NCBI GenBank assembly: GCA_023268635.1
Contig: JALQUB010000022.1
Location: 62,001-126,000, forward strand
Direction of reading: 5' to 3'
Origin: Pseudomonadales bacterium
GTDB lineage: Bacteria; Pseudomonadota; Gammaproteobacteria; Pseudomonadales; Pseudohongiellaceae
DNA length: 64,000 nucleotides
Each line of letters starts with the position of its first letter. Position 1 is the first letter of the stretch. Shown here piece after piece: positions 26,687-36,326 of the stretch. Position numbers and translations under genes: made by a program. The notes beneath the pieces are model-generated. The model did no database searches. It was not told the origin of the DNA and saw nothing but the letters and a program-made list of their open reading frames with translations.

Positions 26687-27667
26687 GTGATCAACAGCCA
26701 TCCAATTCGCCTCCTGACTCTTGCTTGCGCACTCGCTGCAGCGGCCATTCTCGCCTCATTGCTGAGCGGAAGCGTCGAACTCTCCGTGAGTGACCTCATA
26801 CGCTATGCGGATGGCACACTGGATGGTATCGAACATCAGGTATTAAGTGAGCTACGCATTCCACGCACCGCTGCAGCGTTCGTGACCGGTTCGGCACTCG
26901 CACTCGCGGGCGTGCTTATGCAGGTATTACTGCGTAATCCATTGGCTGATCCTTATATTCTCGGCCTTTCAGGCGGAGCGGCTGTGGGTGCGCTGACCAG
27001 TATCATGCTCGGCCTCGGAGGATGGTGGCTCTCCGGCTCTGCGCTAACCGGCGCATTCGTTTCTGTTGTTCTCGTATTTGGTATAGCCAGCCGCTCCGGC
27101 AGATGGTCGACAACCCACCTCCTACTCACAGGTGTTGTCGTGTCGGCAGGTTGGGGGGCAATGATCAACCTCATGCTATCGACTAGCGCCAGCACCAGTG
27201 TTCAGGGCATGCTGTTTTGGCTCATGGGAGACCTCAGTCAGAGCCGTATCAGCCCAGCAGCCATCCTAGTCCTTGTGTTCGGTGTCGCATTTTCACTATC
27301 TGGCGCACGCACTCTCAATGTATTGGTGCGGGGAGACCTCCTCGCCGCGAGTCTCGGAGTCGAAGTTACAAAGACTCGGCTAGCACTGTTCTTCGGCGCA
27401 TCCACGCTAACTGCAATGGCGGTCACCCTAGCGGGCAGCATCGGGTTTGTCGGACTCGTCGTCCCTCACATGCTGAGACTGTTAGGTGCACGAGATCATC
27501 GTCTCTTAATTCCCTTCTCCGTACTCTGTGGCGGCGGCTTCTTGGTTATTGCCGACACACTCGCGCGAACACTCGTGGCACCACAACAGCTTCCAGTCGG
27601 AGTCATCACCGCATTGATCGGCGTGCCAAGCTTCATCGCAATACTCAGAGGTACTCCGAGCCGATGA
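26687..27667 (+). CDS. ABC transporter permease, BtuC/FecCD family
   Basis: 326 residues with about nine or ten membrane spans. LRIPRTAAAFVTGSALALAG, LRNPLADPYILGLSGGAAVG and AGSIGFVGLVVPHMLRLLGA are the classic FecCD motifs. These permeases take up vitamin B12, heme or iron-siderophores. The start codon is GTG. Its stop overlaps the ATPase start (ATGA). No substrate-binding protein or TonB receptor is beside it. Confidence 0.88.
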   Translation: MINSHPIRLLTLACALAAAAILASLLSGSVELSVSDLIRYADGTLDGIEHQVLSELRIPRTAAAFVTGSALALAGVLMQVLLRNPLADPYILGLSGGAAVGALTSIMLGLGGWWLSGSALTGAFVSVVLVFGIASRSGRWSTTHLLLTGVVVSAGWGAMINLMLSTSASTSVQGMLFWLMGDLSQSRISPAAILVLVFGVAFSLSGARTLNVLVRGDLLAASLGVEVTKTRLALFFGASTLTAMAVTLAGSIGFVGLVVPHMLRLLGARDHRLLIPFSVLCGGGFLVIADTLARTLVAPQQLPVGVITALIGVPSFIAILRGTPSR

Positions 27668-28449
27668 CTGTATTAATGCACATCGAAGACCTCACCTTAC
27701 GTACGGCTTCGCGCACTCTCCTAACGGCGCTCAGAGTCGACATCACGTCTGGCGAACGCTGGGGCTTGCTCGGGAAAAATGGCGCAGGAAAAACAACATT
27801 ACTGCACACGCTCGCCAATCTACGCTTGCCGGCCGAAGGCCACATAACGATTCAAGGGAGCGATCTTTCGAAGCTCAAACAACGCGAAATCGCCCAAAGA
27901 ATCGGGCTCCTGTTTCAGGATCAGATTGATGCATTACCTGCCAGCGTGTTGGAGACAGCTCTACTTGGGCGCCATCCGCACGCCCGCGGCAGGCTCTTCG
28001 ATAACGAGGCCGACCTCGTTTCAGCTCGGGAGTCATTGAGCCGTCTAGGTCTACTCGAGCTCGAAACACGAGAAGTCTCCTCGCTCTCGGGCGGGGAGCG
28101 TCAGCGCCTCGCGCTCGCAACCTTGCTCGCGCAGAAACCAAATCTGCTTTTGTTAGACGAACCAAGCAACCATCTCGACCTTGGTTTCCAGACAAATTTA
28201 ATTGAATTATTACGACGTGAAGTGAGTTCGGAAGAAGCTGCAGCGCAAGACCGAGCGTTAGTCGTCGCGACTCACGACATTAACTTGGCTGCACGCCTCT
28301 GCAACAAGATTATTCTTTTAGATGGAAAGGGCAATGCGCGAGTCGGTGCGACTCATGAAGTGCTAACTCGCGAAAATCTCAGCGCGGCTTACGACTGCGA
28401 TATAGCAAAAATTGAGAGTGAGGATAGAACACTGTTCTATCCTCACTAA
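27664..28449 (+). CDS. ABC transporter ATPase, BtuD/FecE family
   Basis: About 261 residues. Walker A GKNGAGKTT, signature LSGGERQRLALA, Walker B LLLLDEPSNHLDL and the H-loop VVATHD are intact. It powers the FecCD-type permease encoded just upstream, with a 4-base overlap. The frame is open well upstream into the permease gene, but ATG 27664 gives a normal protein (MTVLMHIEDLTL). The last codons and the stop form the right half of a 14-bp hairpin that probably ends the convergent aceEF transcript. Substrate (cobalamin or iron chelate) undetermined. Confidence 0.88.
   Translation: MTVLMHIEDLTLRTASRTLLTALRVDITSGERWGLLGKNGAGKTTLLHTLANLRLPAEGHITIQGSDLSKLKQREIAQRIGLLFQDQIDALPASVLETALLGRHPHARGRLFDNEADLVSARESLSRLGLLELETREVSSLSGGERQRLALATLLAQKPNLLLLDEPSNHLDLGFQTNLIELLRREVSSEEAAAQDRALVVATHDINLAARLCNKIILLDGKGNARVGATHEVLTRENLSAAYDCDIAKIESEDRTLFYPH
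28417..28447 (-). terminator. perfect 14-bp hairpin, terminator of aceEF lying inside the btuD-like 3' end
   Basis: AGTGAGGATAGAAC (28417-28430), loop ACT, GTTCTATCCTCACT (28434-28447). It covers the last codons and the stop of the ATPase gene. On the minus strand a T5 run follows 4 bases after the stem (CTCAATTTTTGC). On the plus strand no T run follows. Confidence 0.75.
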
Positions 28450-28480
28450 TAGTGAACGAGCAAGCAAAGGCATCTAAGAT

Positions 28481-30100
28481 TTAGAGCACCAAATTGCGGA
28501 TATCACTCAATAGCTTCTCCAAGTGAGTCACAAATCGCCCACCATCTACCCCATTAACCGCCTTGTGATCATAAGACAAGGTGACCGGTAGAATCTGCCT
28601 AGGCTGGAATTCACCACCGATAAACTGAGGTTTGATTTGCGTTTTTGCGACTCCGAGAATAGCGACTTCCGGCGCGTTTACGACAGGAATAAACCCAGTT
28701 CCTCCGAGGGCGCCTAGGCTAGAAATAGTAAAGCATGCGCCCTGCATCTCTTCGCGCGAGAGTTTACGGTTCTTCGCTTTGTTCGATAACTCGATCACTT
28801 CAGCAGCCAATTCCCATAGACTCTTTTTGTCGACGTCTCGAATAACAGGCACAAGCAACCCCGCATCTGTCGCCACAGCTACGCCTATGTGGATATATTT
28901 TTTCTGAATCAGATATTCACCTGATGAATGCAGCGACACATTGAACTGGGGAAGTTCAGCAAGAGTATTCGCACAAGCCTTAAGCAAGAATGGCAGGAAC
29001 GTCATCTTAATGCCTTTGCGTTCTGCCTCTCCCTTCAGGCTAGCGCGGAAGTCTTCCAAGTCACTAATATCAATCTCATTGAATTGGGCGACATGCGGGA
29101 CCGTATTCCAATTCCTCTGCATATTATCAGCGGTGAGTTTATGCAGCTTGCTGCGTGGCACCTCTTCCACTTCACCGAACTGGCTGAAGTCGATATCGGG
29201 CACACTTGCGATGCCCACACCCATCTGAACGGTGGCAGGGGCATTTATTCGCGACTTCACAAATGCATGGATGTCTTCCTTCACAATGCGAGACTTCGCA
29301 CCGCTCCCCGAGACGGCGGTCAGATCCACACCGAGTTCACGAGCGAGCTTGCGGACAGCCGGCCCTGCATAGACCTTCGCAGAATTCTCTCCTGGCACAG
29401 GGGCACTCGCAGGCGCTGGCACAGGAGCGGGCGCAACTTTCACTTCTTCGGGGGCGCTGGCTGCCGTAGGCTTACCAGCCTCAGGCGCTGGAGCCGGCTC
29501 AGAAGCTGCGACATCATTAGTCGTTAAGAGACGAACAACAGGTGTCCCTGTTTTTACTTTATCGCCCACACCGACCAGGATTTCCTGAACCTCACCTGCA
29601 CGATCTACGGGCACGTCCATGGCGGCCTTATCTGACTCCAAGGTCATGAGCGTGTCATCTACGGCAAGCGTATCGCCCACCGAAATTTGAATCTCGATAA
29701 TTTCAACTTCATCATCGGTTCCCAAATCAGGCACCAACACTTCCACGGAGCGAGGCTCGGCACTGCTTGCCACTGGTATATCGATTGGCTTCTCGACCGG
29801 CTTCTCGGCCACGGCTTCAACAACGGGCTCTGGTTCGCTCGCCGACTCACCCTGCGATGATTCTTCCACTTCCAGGGTTAGAATAAGGCTCCCGCTGCTT
29901 ACCTTGTCACCGAGATTCACTTCGAGGCTCTTCACCTTTCCACTCTTGGGCGCTGGGATTTCCATCGCCGCCTTATCACTCTCGAGCACCAGCAGCGAAT
30001 CTTCTTCTGCCACATCGTCCCCAACAGCGACGAGCAGCTCGATCACCTCTACGTCGCTCGCATCACCCAAGTCTGGTACTAGAATTTTTTCTATTGCCAC
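28481..30100 (-). CDS. aceF: pyruvate dehydrogenase E2 (dihydrolipoyllysine acetyltransferase)
   Basis: 539-residue core of the pyruvate dehydrogenase complex, which passes the acetyl group to CoA. Two lipoyl domains are present (about 1-78 and 118-195), each with a lipoylated lysine in ESDKAAM. An Ala/Pro-rich linker follows, then a peripheral-subunit-binding domain (VYAGPAVRKLARELGVDL) and the catalytic domain, ending in SYDHKAVNGVDGGRF with the catalytic His and Asp. E. coli has three lipoyl domains; two occur in other lineages. The start is GTG. It follows aceE by 46 bases; lpd is not adjacent. Confidence 0.95.
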   Translation of the reverse strand: MAIEKILVPDLGDASDVEVIELLVAVGDDVAEEDSLLVLESDKAAMEIPAPKSGKVKSLEVNLGDKVSSGSLILTLEVEESSQGESASEPEPVVEAVAEKPVEKPIDIPVASSAEPRSVEVLVPDLGTDDEVEIIEIQISVGDTLAVDDTLMTLESDKAAMDVPVDRAGEVQEILVGVGDKVKTGTPVVRLLTTNDVAASEPAPAPEAGKPTAASAPEEVKVAPAPVPAPASAPVPGENSAKVYAGPAVRKLARELGVDLTAVSGSGAKSRIVKEDIHAFVKSRINAPATVQMGVGIASVPDIDFSQFGEVEEVPRSKLHKLTADNMQRNWNTVPHVAQFNEIDISDLEDFRASLKGEAERKGIKMTFLPFLLKACANTLAELPQFNVSLHSSGEYLIQKKYIHIGVAVATDAGLLVPVIRDVDKKSLWELAAEVIELSNKAKNRKLSREEMQGACFTISSLGALGGTGFIPVVNAPEVAILGVAKTQIKPQFIGGEFQPRQILPVTLSYDHKAVNGVDGGRFVTHLEKLLSDIRNLVL

Positions 30101-30146
30101 CGTTTCGATACTCCCAAAATAATTCGATTCAAACGCCTAGTATTCG

Positions 30147-32840
30147 CTATTGCGCTAACGGGTTGGGTTTATTCGGATCGATGCCCTCTTTACGCATGAA
30201 GGCTGTAATTTGCTTAGCATCGACCAAGCCTCGTGCACGAAGCTCAGTCAGCGCAGCTAGCACGATGAATTTCGCATCAACTTCAAAGAAATGGCGCAGC
30301 TTCTCACGGCTATCACTGCGCCCAAATCCATCAGTACCTAGCACGCGGTAGGAATCAGGAACAAATTCTCTGATTTGGTCTGAATACGACATCATATAAT
30401 CGGTCGTTGAAACAACAGGACCCTGTTGTGTCTCGAGCTGTTGCGTGACATAGGGCTTCTTAGGTGTCGCAGCAGGATTCAGCATATTTTCTCGAGACGT
30501 GGCGAGTGCTTCTCTGCGTAACTCGTTATAACTTGTCACGCTCCATACATCCACGTGCGCGCCGAAATCGTCGCGCAAAACTTGCGCCGCTTTACGGACT
30601 TCGCGAAGTATCGTTCCACTACCTAGGAGTCTCACTCGCATATCGCCGAAGTCTTTCTTCGGCTTAGCCGTTGCGTACTCTTTACTCGAAGCATCTTCTA
30701 GTAGGTACATGCCACGAATAATGCCTTCTTCTGAACCTTCGGGCATAGCCGGCTGCGCATAGTTTTCATTCATGGTGGTGATGTAATAGAACACCGACTC
30801 CATTTCGTCGTACATCCTGCGCAAACCATCTTGTACGATCACCGCTAGCTCATAAGCGTAGGTAGGATCGTAGGTCACACAGTTGGGAATAGTCCCGGCC
30901 AGAATATGACTGTGACCATCCTGATGTTGTAGGCCTTCACCATTGAGCGTAGTGCGTCCAGCGGTGGCACCGATGAGGAAGCCGCGAGCCTGTGAGTCGC
31001 CTGCCGCCCAACACAGGTCACCCACTCGCTGGAAGCCGAACATTGAGTAATAAATGTAGAACGGGATCAGCGGGTAATTACTCACGCTGTAAGAAGTTGC
31101 AGCAGCGAGCCATGCGGAGAACGCACCCGATTCACTGATACCCTCCTCCAACATCTGACCTTGCTTGTCTTCCCGATAAAACATGACCTGATTTGAATCT
31201 GCTGGGTCATAGAGTTGACCAACTGATGAGTAAATACCCATCTGGCGGAACATACCTTCCATGCCGAAGGTACGCGCCTCATCAGGCACGATTGGTACTA
31301 CGCGCTGACCTATTTCCTTGTCCTTGCAGAGCGTCGACAGCATGCGAACGAAGGCCATCGTAGTCGATAGCTCACGCTCACCACTGCTCTTAAGCTGCGC
31401 ATCGAAGCTACTCAGGGTTGGAATAGACAACGGTGTAGTAACACTACGGCGTTGTGGGACTGGCTTGCCCAATGACTCCCTCGTCTTGCGCATGTACTTA
31501 AGCTCAAGACTGTCCTCTGCCGGCCTGTAATAAGGCACTTCTTCGAGCTTTGAGTCATCGATAGGGATACCGAAACGATCACGGAATTTTTTCAACGCTT
31601 CGATATCAAGCTTCTTAACCGAGTGTGCATTGTTCTGTGCTTCAGCCGTATCTCCGAACGCATAGCCCTTCACTGTCTTCGCGAGGATTACGGTCGGCTT
31701 ACCATTGCTCTTCACCGCTTCGGCGTAGGCCGCGTAAACTTTGTATGGATCATGGCCACCGCGATTCAACGCCATGATATCGTCATCCGATAAATGCTCT
31801 ACCATCTTGAGCAATTCAGGACTCTTGCCGAAGAAATTTTCTCGTGTATAAGCACCACCGCGGGCAACGTAGTTTTGGTATTCACCATCAACTGCCTCGT
31901 CCATGCGTGCCTGGAGGATCCCATCTTTATCTGCTTGTAACAGAGGATCCCAATGACGCCCCCAGACGACCTTAATGACATTCCAGCCGGCTCCGCGGAA
32001 GACACCTTCTAGCTCTTGAATAATTTTGCCATTGCCGCGAACAGGGCCATCGAGACGCTGGAGATTACAGTTGATCACGAAAATCAGATTATCCAGTTTT
32101 TCTCGGCCCGCCTTGCTGATTGCACCCAATGATTCCGGCTCATCTGTTTCACCGTCACCCAGGAACGCCCAGATCTTACGACGTGAGTTGTCTAGCAGAC
32201 CACGACTGGTCTGGTATTTAAGCAGGTGGGCTTGATAAATCGCCTGGATAGGCCCTAACCCCATAGAAACTGTGGGGAACTGCCAATAATCTGGCATGAG
32301 CCAAGGGTGGGGGTAAGAAGAGAGGCCATTTCCATCGACTTCTTGGCGGAAATTGTCGAGTTGCGCTTCGGTGATTCGGCCTTCTAGGAAGGATCGCGCA
32401 TAGACTCCCGGGGATGAATGCCCTTGGAAGTAAATCAAGTCGCCTTCATCGTGCTCGTTCGGGCCACGGAAGAAATAGTTGAAACCGACATCGTAGAGCG
32501 TTGCAGCGGAAGAGAATGTAGAAATATGACCACCGACACTGGAATCGCGCATATTCGCCCGCATCACCATGGCCATCGCATTCCATCGCACGATTCCACG
32601 AATTTCTCGCTCCATGAACATATCACCCGGCATGCGCTCTTCGCTGCTCGGAGAGATTGTGTTGCGATAGGGTGTGTAAACTCGTGAGGCGTCCTCGCGA
32701 GGATCTACGATTGAGGTCCGCGCTGAAAGCGTGTTGAGTAGATAATGTGCACGCTCCGAGCCTTCTTCGTCGATGACCGAGTTTAGGGCATCGAGCCACT
32801 CTTTGGTTTCTTCGGGGTTAATATCCTGATGTTCGCTCAT
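30147..32840 (-). CDS. aceE: pyruvate dehydrogenase E1, homodimeric type
   Basis: 897-residue thiamine diphosphate enzyme that decarboxylates pyruvate and reductively acetylates E2. The ThDP/magnesium motif GDGETDEPESLGAI...FVINCNLQRLDGPV is complete, and the long single chain is the gammaproteobacterial type. ATG follows AGGAAGAG. It is first in the aceE-aceF operon. The 189-base upstream region carries an operator-like palindrome of the PdhR type. Confidence 0.97.
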   Translation of the reverse strand: MSEHQDINPEETKEWLDALNSVIDEEGSERAHYLLNTLSARTSIVDPREDASRVYTPYRNTISPSSEERMPGDMFMEREIRGIVRWNAMAMVMRANMRDSSVGGHISTFSSAATLYDVGFNYFFRGPNEHDEGDLIYFQGHSSPGVYARSFLEGRITEAQLDNFRQEVDGNGLSSYPHPWLMPDYWQFPTVSMGLGPIQAIYQAHLLKYQTSRGLLDNSRRKIWAFLGDGETDEPESLGAISKAGREKLDNLIFVINCNLQRLDGPVRGNGKIIQELEGVFRGAGWNVIKVVWGRHWDPLLQADKDGILQARMDEAVDGEYQNYVARGGAYTRENFFGKSPELLKMVEHLSDDDIMALNRGGHDPYKVYAAYAEAVKSNGKPTVILAKTVKGYAFGDTAEAQNNAHSVKKLDIEALKKFRDRFGIPIDDSKLEEVPYYRPAEDSLELKYMRKTRESLGKPVPQRRSVTTPLSIPTLSSFDAQLKSSGERELSTTMAFVRMLSTLCKDKEIGQRVVPIVPDEARTFGMEGMFRQMGIYSSVGQLYDPADSNQVMFYREDKQGQMLEEGISESGAFSAWLAAATSYSVSNYPLIPFYIYYSMFGFQRVGDLCWAAGDSQARGFLIGATAGRTTLNGEGLQHQDGHSHILAGTIPNCVTYDPTYAYELAVIVQDGLRRMYDEMESVFYYITTMNENYAQPAMPEGSEEGIIRGMYLLEDASSKEYATAKPKKDFGDMRVRLLGSGTILREVRKAAQVLRDDFGAHVDVWSVTSYNELRREALATSRENMLNPAATPKKPYVTQQLETQQGPVVSTTDYMMSYSDQIREFVPDSYRVLGTDGFGRSDSREKLRHFFEVDAKFIVLAALTELRARGLVDAKQITAFMRKEGIDPNKPNPLAQ

Positions 32841-32964
32841 CTGTCTCTTCCTGACTGCTAAGGATTAGTAAAGCAAATACTAAATTAAATAGCTGTAATT
32901 TAGTTACACAATAATGAGATTCTAGAGTGATTCCCTAGAAATCTCCATTTTATTTATTAATTAT

Positions 32965-32979
32965 TGTAGTAAAACTACA
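32965..32979. promoter_or_regulatory. GntR/PdhR-type operator candidate upstream of aceE
   Basis: TGTAGT-AAA-ACTACA, 6-base arms, contains TAGTAAAACTA, which fits the TNGTNNNACNA pattern of the FadR branch of GntR regulators such as PdhR. On the minus strand it lies between a TTGATT and an AATAAT that could be -35 and -10 boxes, with a short 15-base spacer. About 125 bases before the aceE start. Confidence 0.4.
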
Positions 32980-33029
32980 TAATCAAGCACCTAGGATGGG
33001 AGCTTGAAGAATGGACCGAGTAATCGGGG

Positions 33030-33944
33030 CTAGGCAGTGATAAGGGTAATCAGGGCAACACTAACAAGCCAGACCAATTGACTCCTTTCCAGCAATCCAC
33101 GCAATGATTCAATCTCATACGCCATCGCGCTCTCATTACAAGCCGCATCATCAGCCGCCTCACAGGGTGCACACCCTCCCGATTCGGCCAAGGCGCAACG
33201 AGCCCATCCTGCAAGCAGCTCAGAATTATTACCGTCGACATCGAACCGCCAAAATTGCTTCCGCAATTGCGAGAAACACTGACTGAAATCGCCCACGAGA
33301 CAAAATGTGGTCGCGAGTAGCCGCAGCGGTATCCATTCGAACACGGCGATTATCAGATTTATTCGGGATGCTAAATCCTTATCCCCATCGCTGCAGAGCT
33401 CCGCCCGCAATTGATAGCTGACATAGGCAACCACTACGCCGCTCGGCCCAGCTAGCACATATAGCGTATACATCATGAACATACGCTCGAAGCTGCGATA
33501 GGCCAACAACCGCTTAAATTGACGCACCAAGCTTCCTCCCTGCTCTGGGCTGAGGGGCGCTTCGAGGTTCAACTCTTCATTTAGATAAGAAACACAGCCG
33601 CTGCGGTCTCCAGCATGCCACAGTGATAAAAAATCATTGGCCAACTTACCTGGCTGAATTCGGTCCATCGCAAACAGGAGAATGAGCAGATGAAGAGCCA
33701 TCGTCACCAGACCATACAGCAAACCTTTTGCGAGCGAATCGAGAATAACTGTAAGCACTAATAAGCCTAGATACACGCACAGAATGCCAAGAGTGCTCCG
33801 CACTGGCTCATTCAGGCTCGTGCGAGCGACCAGTCCTCGCATCGCTTGCTGATAACGCGAAAACCACCCGTCGTCGAAGCGATCGACGTCTTTCAGCCAA
33901 GTGGCTGTCACGATCAATCCAAACAGAATGACAAGAAATGCCAC
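33030..33944 (-). CDS. ampE: AmpE-like inner-membrane protein
   Basis: 304 residues with about four or five membrane spans (start AFLVILFGLIVTATW; others near 65-95, 155-175 and the C-terminus WLVSVALITLIT). RFDDGWFSRYQ and the cytoplasmic RNLFERW-equivalent region agree with AmpE/RegB-type proteins. AmpE is encoded with AmpD and has been proposed as a sensor in beta-lactamase induction. The start is GTG after AGGAGGTAAAG. It is 9 bases after ampD. Confidence 0.8.
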   Translation of the reverse strand: MAFLVILFGLIVTATWLKDVDRFDDGWFSRYQQAMRGLVARTSLNEPVRSTLGILCVYLGLLVLTVILDSLAKGLLYGLVTMALHLLILLFAMDRIQPGKLANDFLSLWHAGDRSGCVSYLNEELNLEAPLSPEQGGSLVRQFKRLLAYRSFERMFMMYTLYVLAGPSGVVVAYVSYQLRAELCSDGDKDLASRINLIIAVFEWIPLRLLATTFCLVGDFSQCFSQLRKQFWRFDVDGNNSELLAGWARCALAESGGCAPCEAADDAACNESAMAYEIESLRGLLERSQLVWLVSVALITLITA

Positions 33945-33953
33945 CTTTACCTC

Positions 33954-34532
33954 CTATGCTGACGCGCTATGCGAGCTGCGAACCCGCTCTAACGCGAGTC
34001 GAACTCGCTGCCAATCGAACCCCGAACCGGGATCCGTTTTCCTACCTGGCGCAATATCACTATGTCCCACCACCCTAGAGATCCCCAGTGCCGGATACGC
34101 ATCGACAAGGGCCGTAATGACGGCGACTAACGCATCGTACTGCACGTCCTCAAATACATCCTCGTCAGTCCCTTCTAATTCGATACCGATCGAGTAATCA
34201 TTACATTCATCGCGATCTTCATAGCTAGATCTACCCGCGTGCCACGCCCTAGAATCGAAATTAACAAACTGCAATATATCGCCAGTTCTGCGAATTAGCA
34301 GATGTGCTGACACCGTTAGATCGGCTATTTCTGAGTAATACGGATGCTCATCACGAGATAGCTGGTTGCAGAAAAACCGCGGGATAGCATCTCCGCCATA
34401 CTCACCTGGCGGCAAGCTAATACTGTGCACAACCACCAAATCGATCTGTGTGCCCGCCGGCCGGTCGCCAAAGTTCGGCGATGCCCACTGCTCAGCACCC
34501 CTTAACTGCCCGTTTTCGATTGTCATTTGCAT
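33954..34532 (-). CDS. ampD: 1,6-anhydro-N-acetylmuramyl-L-alanine amidase
   Basis: 192-residue cytosolic zinc amidase that splits the stem peptide from anhydro-MurNAc during wall recycling. Zinc ligands are visible: His in VVVHSISLPPGEYG, His in VGHSDIAPGRKTDPG and the Asp of the same segment. SIGIELEGTDE is conserved. Length suits AmpD rather than the longer outer-membrane AmiD-type proteins, and there is no signal peptide. It is divergent from nadC, as in E. coli and Pseudomonas, and works downstream of AmpG. Confidence 0.93.
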   Translation of the reverse strand: MQMTIENGQLRGAEQWASPNFGDRPAGTQIDLVVVHSISLPPGEYGGDAIPRFFCNQLSRDEHPYYSEIADLTVSAHLLIRRTGDILQFVNFDSRAWHAGRSSYEDRDECNDYSIGIELEGTDEDVFEDVQYDALVAVITALVDAYPALGISRVVGHSDIAPGRKTDPGSGFDWQRVRLALERVRSSHSASA

Positions 34533-34662
34533 ACTTAGTTAACTGCTAATCTAGCCAAATCTAGAGGTGGCATCCCATTATTACCACTATTCCTATTCAC
34601 TCTGCCTTACGCCATACTCACTGTCGTGATGATTTTCGCTCATTTTCCATCGTAGGATCGCT

Positions 34663-35529
34663 ATGCCAAGCTCGAAACCCAAAGCTCACCCTCTTCCACC
34701 ACATGAAGAAATCGCCAAAGTTGTAGCAGCCACGCTCGCTGAAGACCTCGGAGATGGCGACATGACGGCCGCACTAATCCCTGCCGGACGCGCTGCTTCG
34801 GCGCACATCATCAGCCGTGAGCAGGGTGTGATATGCGGAACAGCCTGGGTCGAGGAAATCTTTGCTCAGCTTACTCCAGTCTCTGGCGCTGTAGAACTAC
34901 GCTGGCACGTCGCTGACGGTGATGAAGTGAGCGATGGCACACAGCTCGTCACCCTGTCGGGATCCGCTCGAAGCATCCTCACCGGCGAACGCAGCGCCTT
35001 AAATTTACTACAGACTTTATCGGCCACAGCAACGGTAAGCAGACACTATGCCCAACTCGTCGCCCACACCCCTGTTAAATTGCTAGACACCAGAAAGACG
35101 CTCCCTAGCCTCAGATTGGCGCAAAAATACGCCGTTCTTGTGGGCGGTTGCCACAATCACCGAATAGGTTTGTTCGATGCTTTCCTAATCAAAGAAAATC
35201 ATATCGCCGCGTGCGGCGGCATAGCCGCAGCTGTGCAACGAGCACGCACCCTCAACGCATCGCTGCTCGTTGAAGTAGAAGTTCAGACTCTCGAGGAGTT
35301 AGATGAGGCAATCGCGGCTCAAGCGGATACCGTGATGCTGGATAATTTTGACCTCGAACAGACAGCACAGGCGGTTAAGCACACAAACAGACGACTAAAA
35401 TTGGAAGCGTCGGGAAGCATTGACGACGCACGACTCGTCCGCATCGCTGAGACTGGTGTCGATTACATTTCGATTGGCGCACTCACAAAACATTGCCAGG
35501 CACTCGATCTGTCACTACTGTTCGATTGA
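34663..35529 (+). CDS. nadC: nicotinate-nucleotide pyrophosphorylase (quinolinate phosphoribosyltransferase)
   Basis: 288 residues. Makes nicotinate mononucleotide from quinolinate and PRPP in NAD synthesis. [15 protein letters not shown], the active-site [19 protein letters not shown] with [21 protein letters not shown], and [11 protein letters not shown] are the family motifs. ATG follows AGGATCG. Divergent from ampD. Confidence 0.97.
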   Translation: MPSSKPKAHPLPPHEEIAKVVAATLAEDLGDGDMTAALIPAGRAASAHIISREQGVICGTAWVEEIFAQLTPVSGAVELRWHVADGDEVSDGTQLVTLSGSARSILTGERSALNLLQTLSATATVSRHYAQLVAHTPVKLLDTRKTLPSLRLAQKYAVLVGGCHNHRIGLFDAFLIKENHIAACGGIAAAVQRARTLNASLLVEVEVQTLEELDEAIAAQADTVMLDNFDLEQTAQAVKHTNRRLKLEASGSIDDARLVRIAETGVDYISIGALTKHCQALDLSLLFD

Positions 35530-35580
35530 TTGAGGATCGAAATAACACCATCTTACCGAAGAGTTCAAGGAGACGTGGCC

Positions 35581-36312
35581 ATGCTAAATCCGCTCAGACA
35601 CTCTTTCATTAATGTGTATCGACTCATCGCCGCAGGATATTTTTTTGTCGGACTTCTCACTATCACCGTTTCCCCAAAAGCAGCTCAGGCACATGCGGGC
35701 AATATCGATATCAATGGCGGACACTACTATCTAAACTCCTATCACTGCCATATGACCGGCTGCGAAATGCCCGACACCTTCAATCGGCTTGGCCGTGACA
35801 GCTTGTTAATCAATCGCAGAGATAGGGAAAAGTTTTTCAATATCGATGATTGGTCTTACGAACAAGACTTCGACAACGACTGCCAGTCGACTCGACAAGA
35901 GATGCTCATCCTAACCAGCAGAAGCGAGCCTCAATTCACCAATCCACGAAACTGCGTTGTGCGTACGGGCGATTGGCTAGACGAATACACGGGCAAAACG
36001 TTCACCGTCGCGACAAAAATCGATCTCGATCATGTAATCCCACTCATGTATGCACACACCCATGGCGGCGACCGCTGGCCCGCGAACAAGAAACTGCAAT
36101 TCGCGAATGACCCGATCAACCTAGTGCTGGTTGAGAAGCGTGAGATCAGACGCAAATCCAATCGAGGTCCCGGGCGCTATCTCCCACGAGAAGAATTCCA
36201 GTGTGAATATGTCCACTTATGGCAGGGAATTGCGAAGAAGTATGATCTCGATATCGATAACCGAGATCTGCAGGTCATCAAACGCCTAACTAACGAATGC
36301 GGTGACAACTAG
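35581..36312 (+). CDS. secreted HNH endonuclease family protein
   Basis: About 243 residues. A signal peptide of about 37 residues ends AQA before HAGN. Near the mature N-terminus a His/Cys cluster (GGHYYLNSYHCHMTGCE) may bind metal. The nuclease core has the catalytic-type DLDHVIPL (H151), then FANDPINLVLV and RRKSNRGPGRYLP, the pattern of secreted HNH nucleases (DUF1524/GmrSD-C-like). The frame also runs back to the nadC stop, but ATG 35581 has AGGAGA 8 bases before it. It lies 51 bases after nadC. Extracellular or periplasmic DNA degradation is the likely role; the pilus genes follow downstream. Confidence 0.75.
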   Translation: MLNPLRHSFINVYRLIAAGYFFVGLLTITVSPKAAQAHAGNIDINGGHYYLNSYHCHMTGCEMPDTFNRLGRDSLLINRRDREKFFNIDDWSYEQDFDNDCQSTRQEMLILTSRSEPQFTNPRNCVVRTGDWLDEYTGKTFTVATKIDLDHVIPLMYAHTHGGDRWPANKKLQFANDPINLVLVEKREIRRKSNRGPGRYLPREEFQCEYVHLWQGIAKKYDLDIDNRDLQVIKRLTNECGDN

Positions 36313-36326
36313 GTGAATAAGGAGTT

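Noticed and set aside
27217-27663. Upstream extension of the ABC ATPase frame
   Set aside because: It overlaps the conserved permease in another frame and precedes a normal ATPase start coupled by ATGA.
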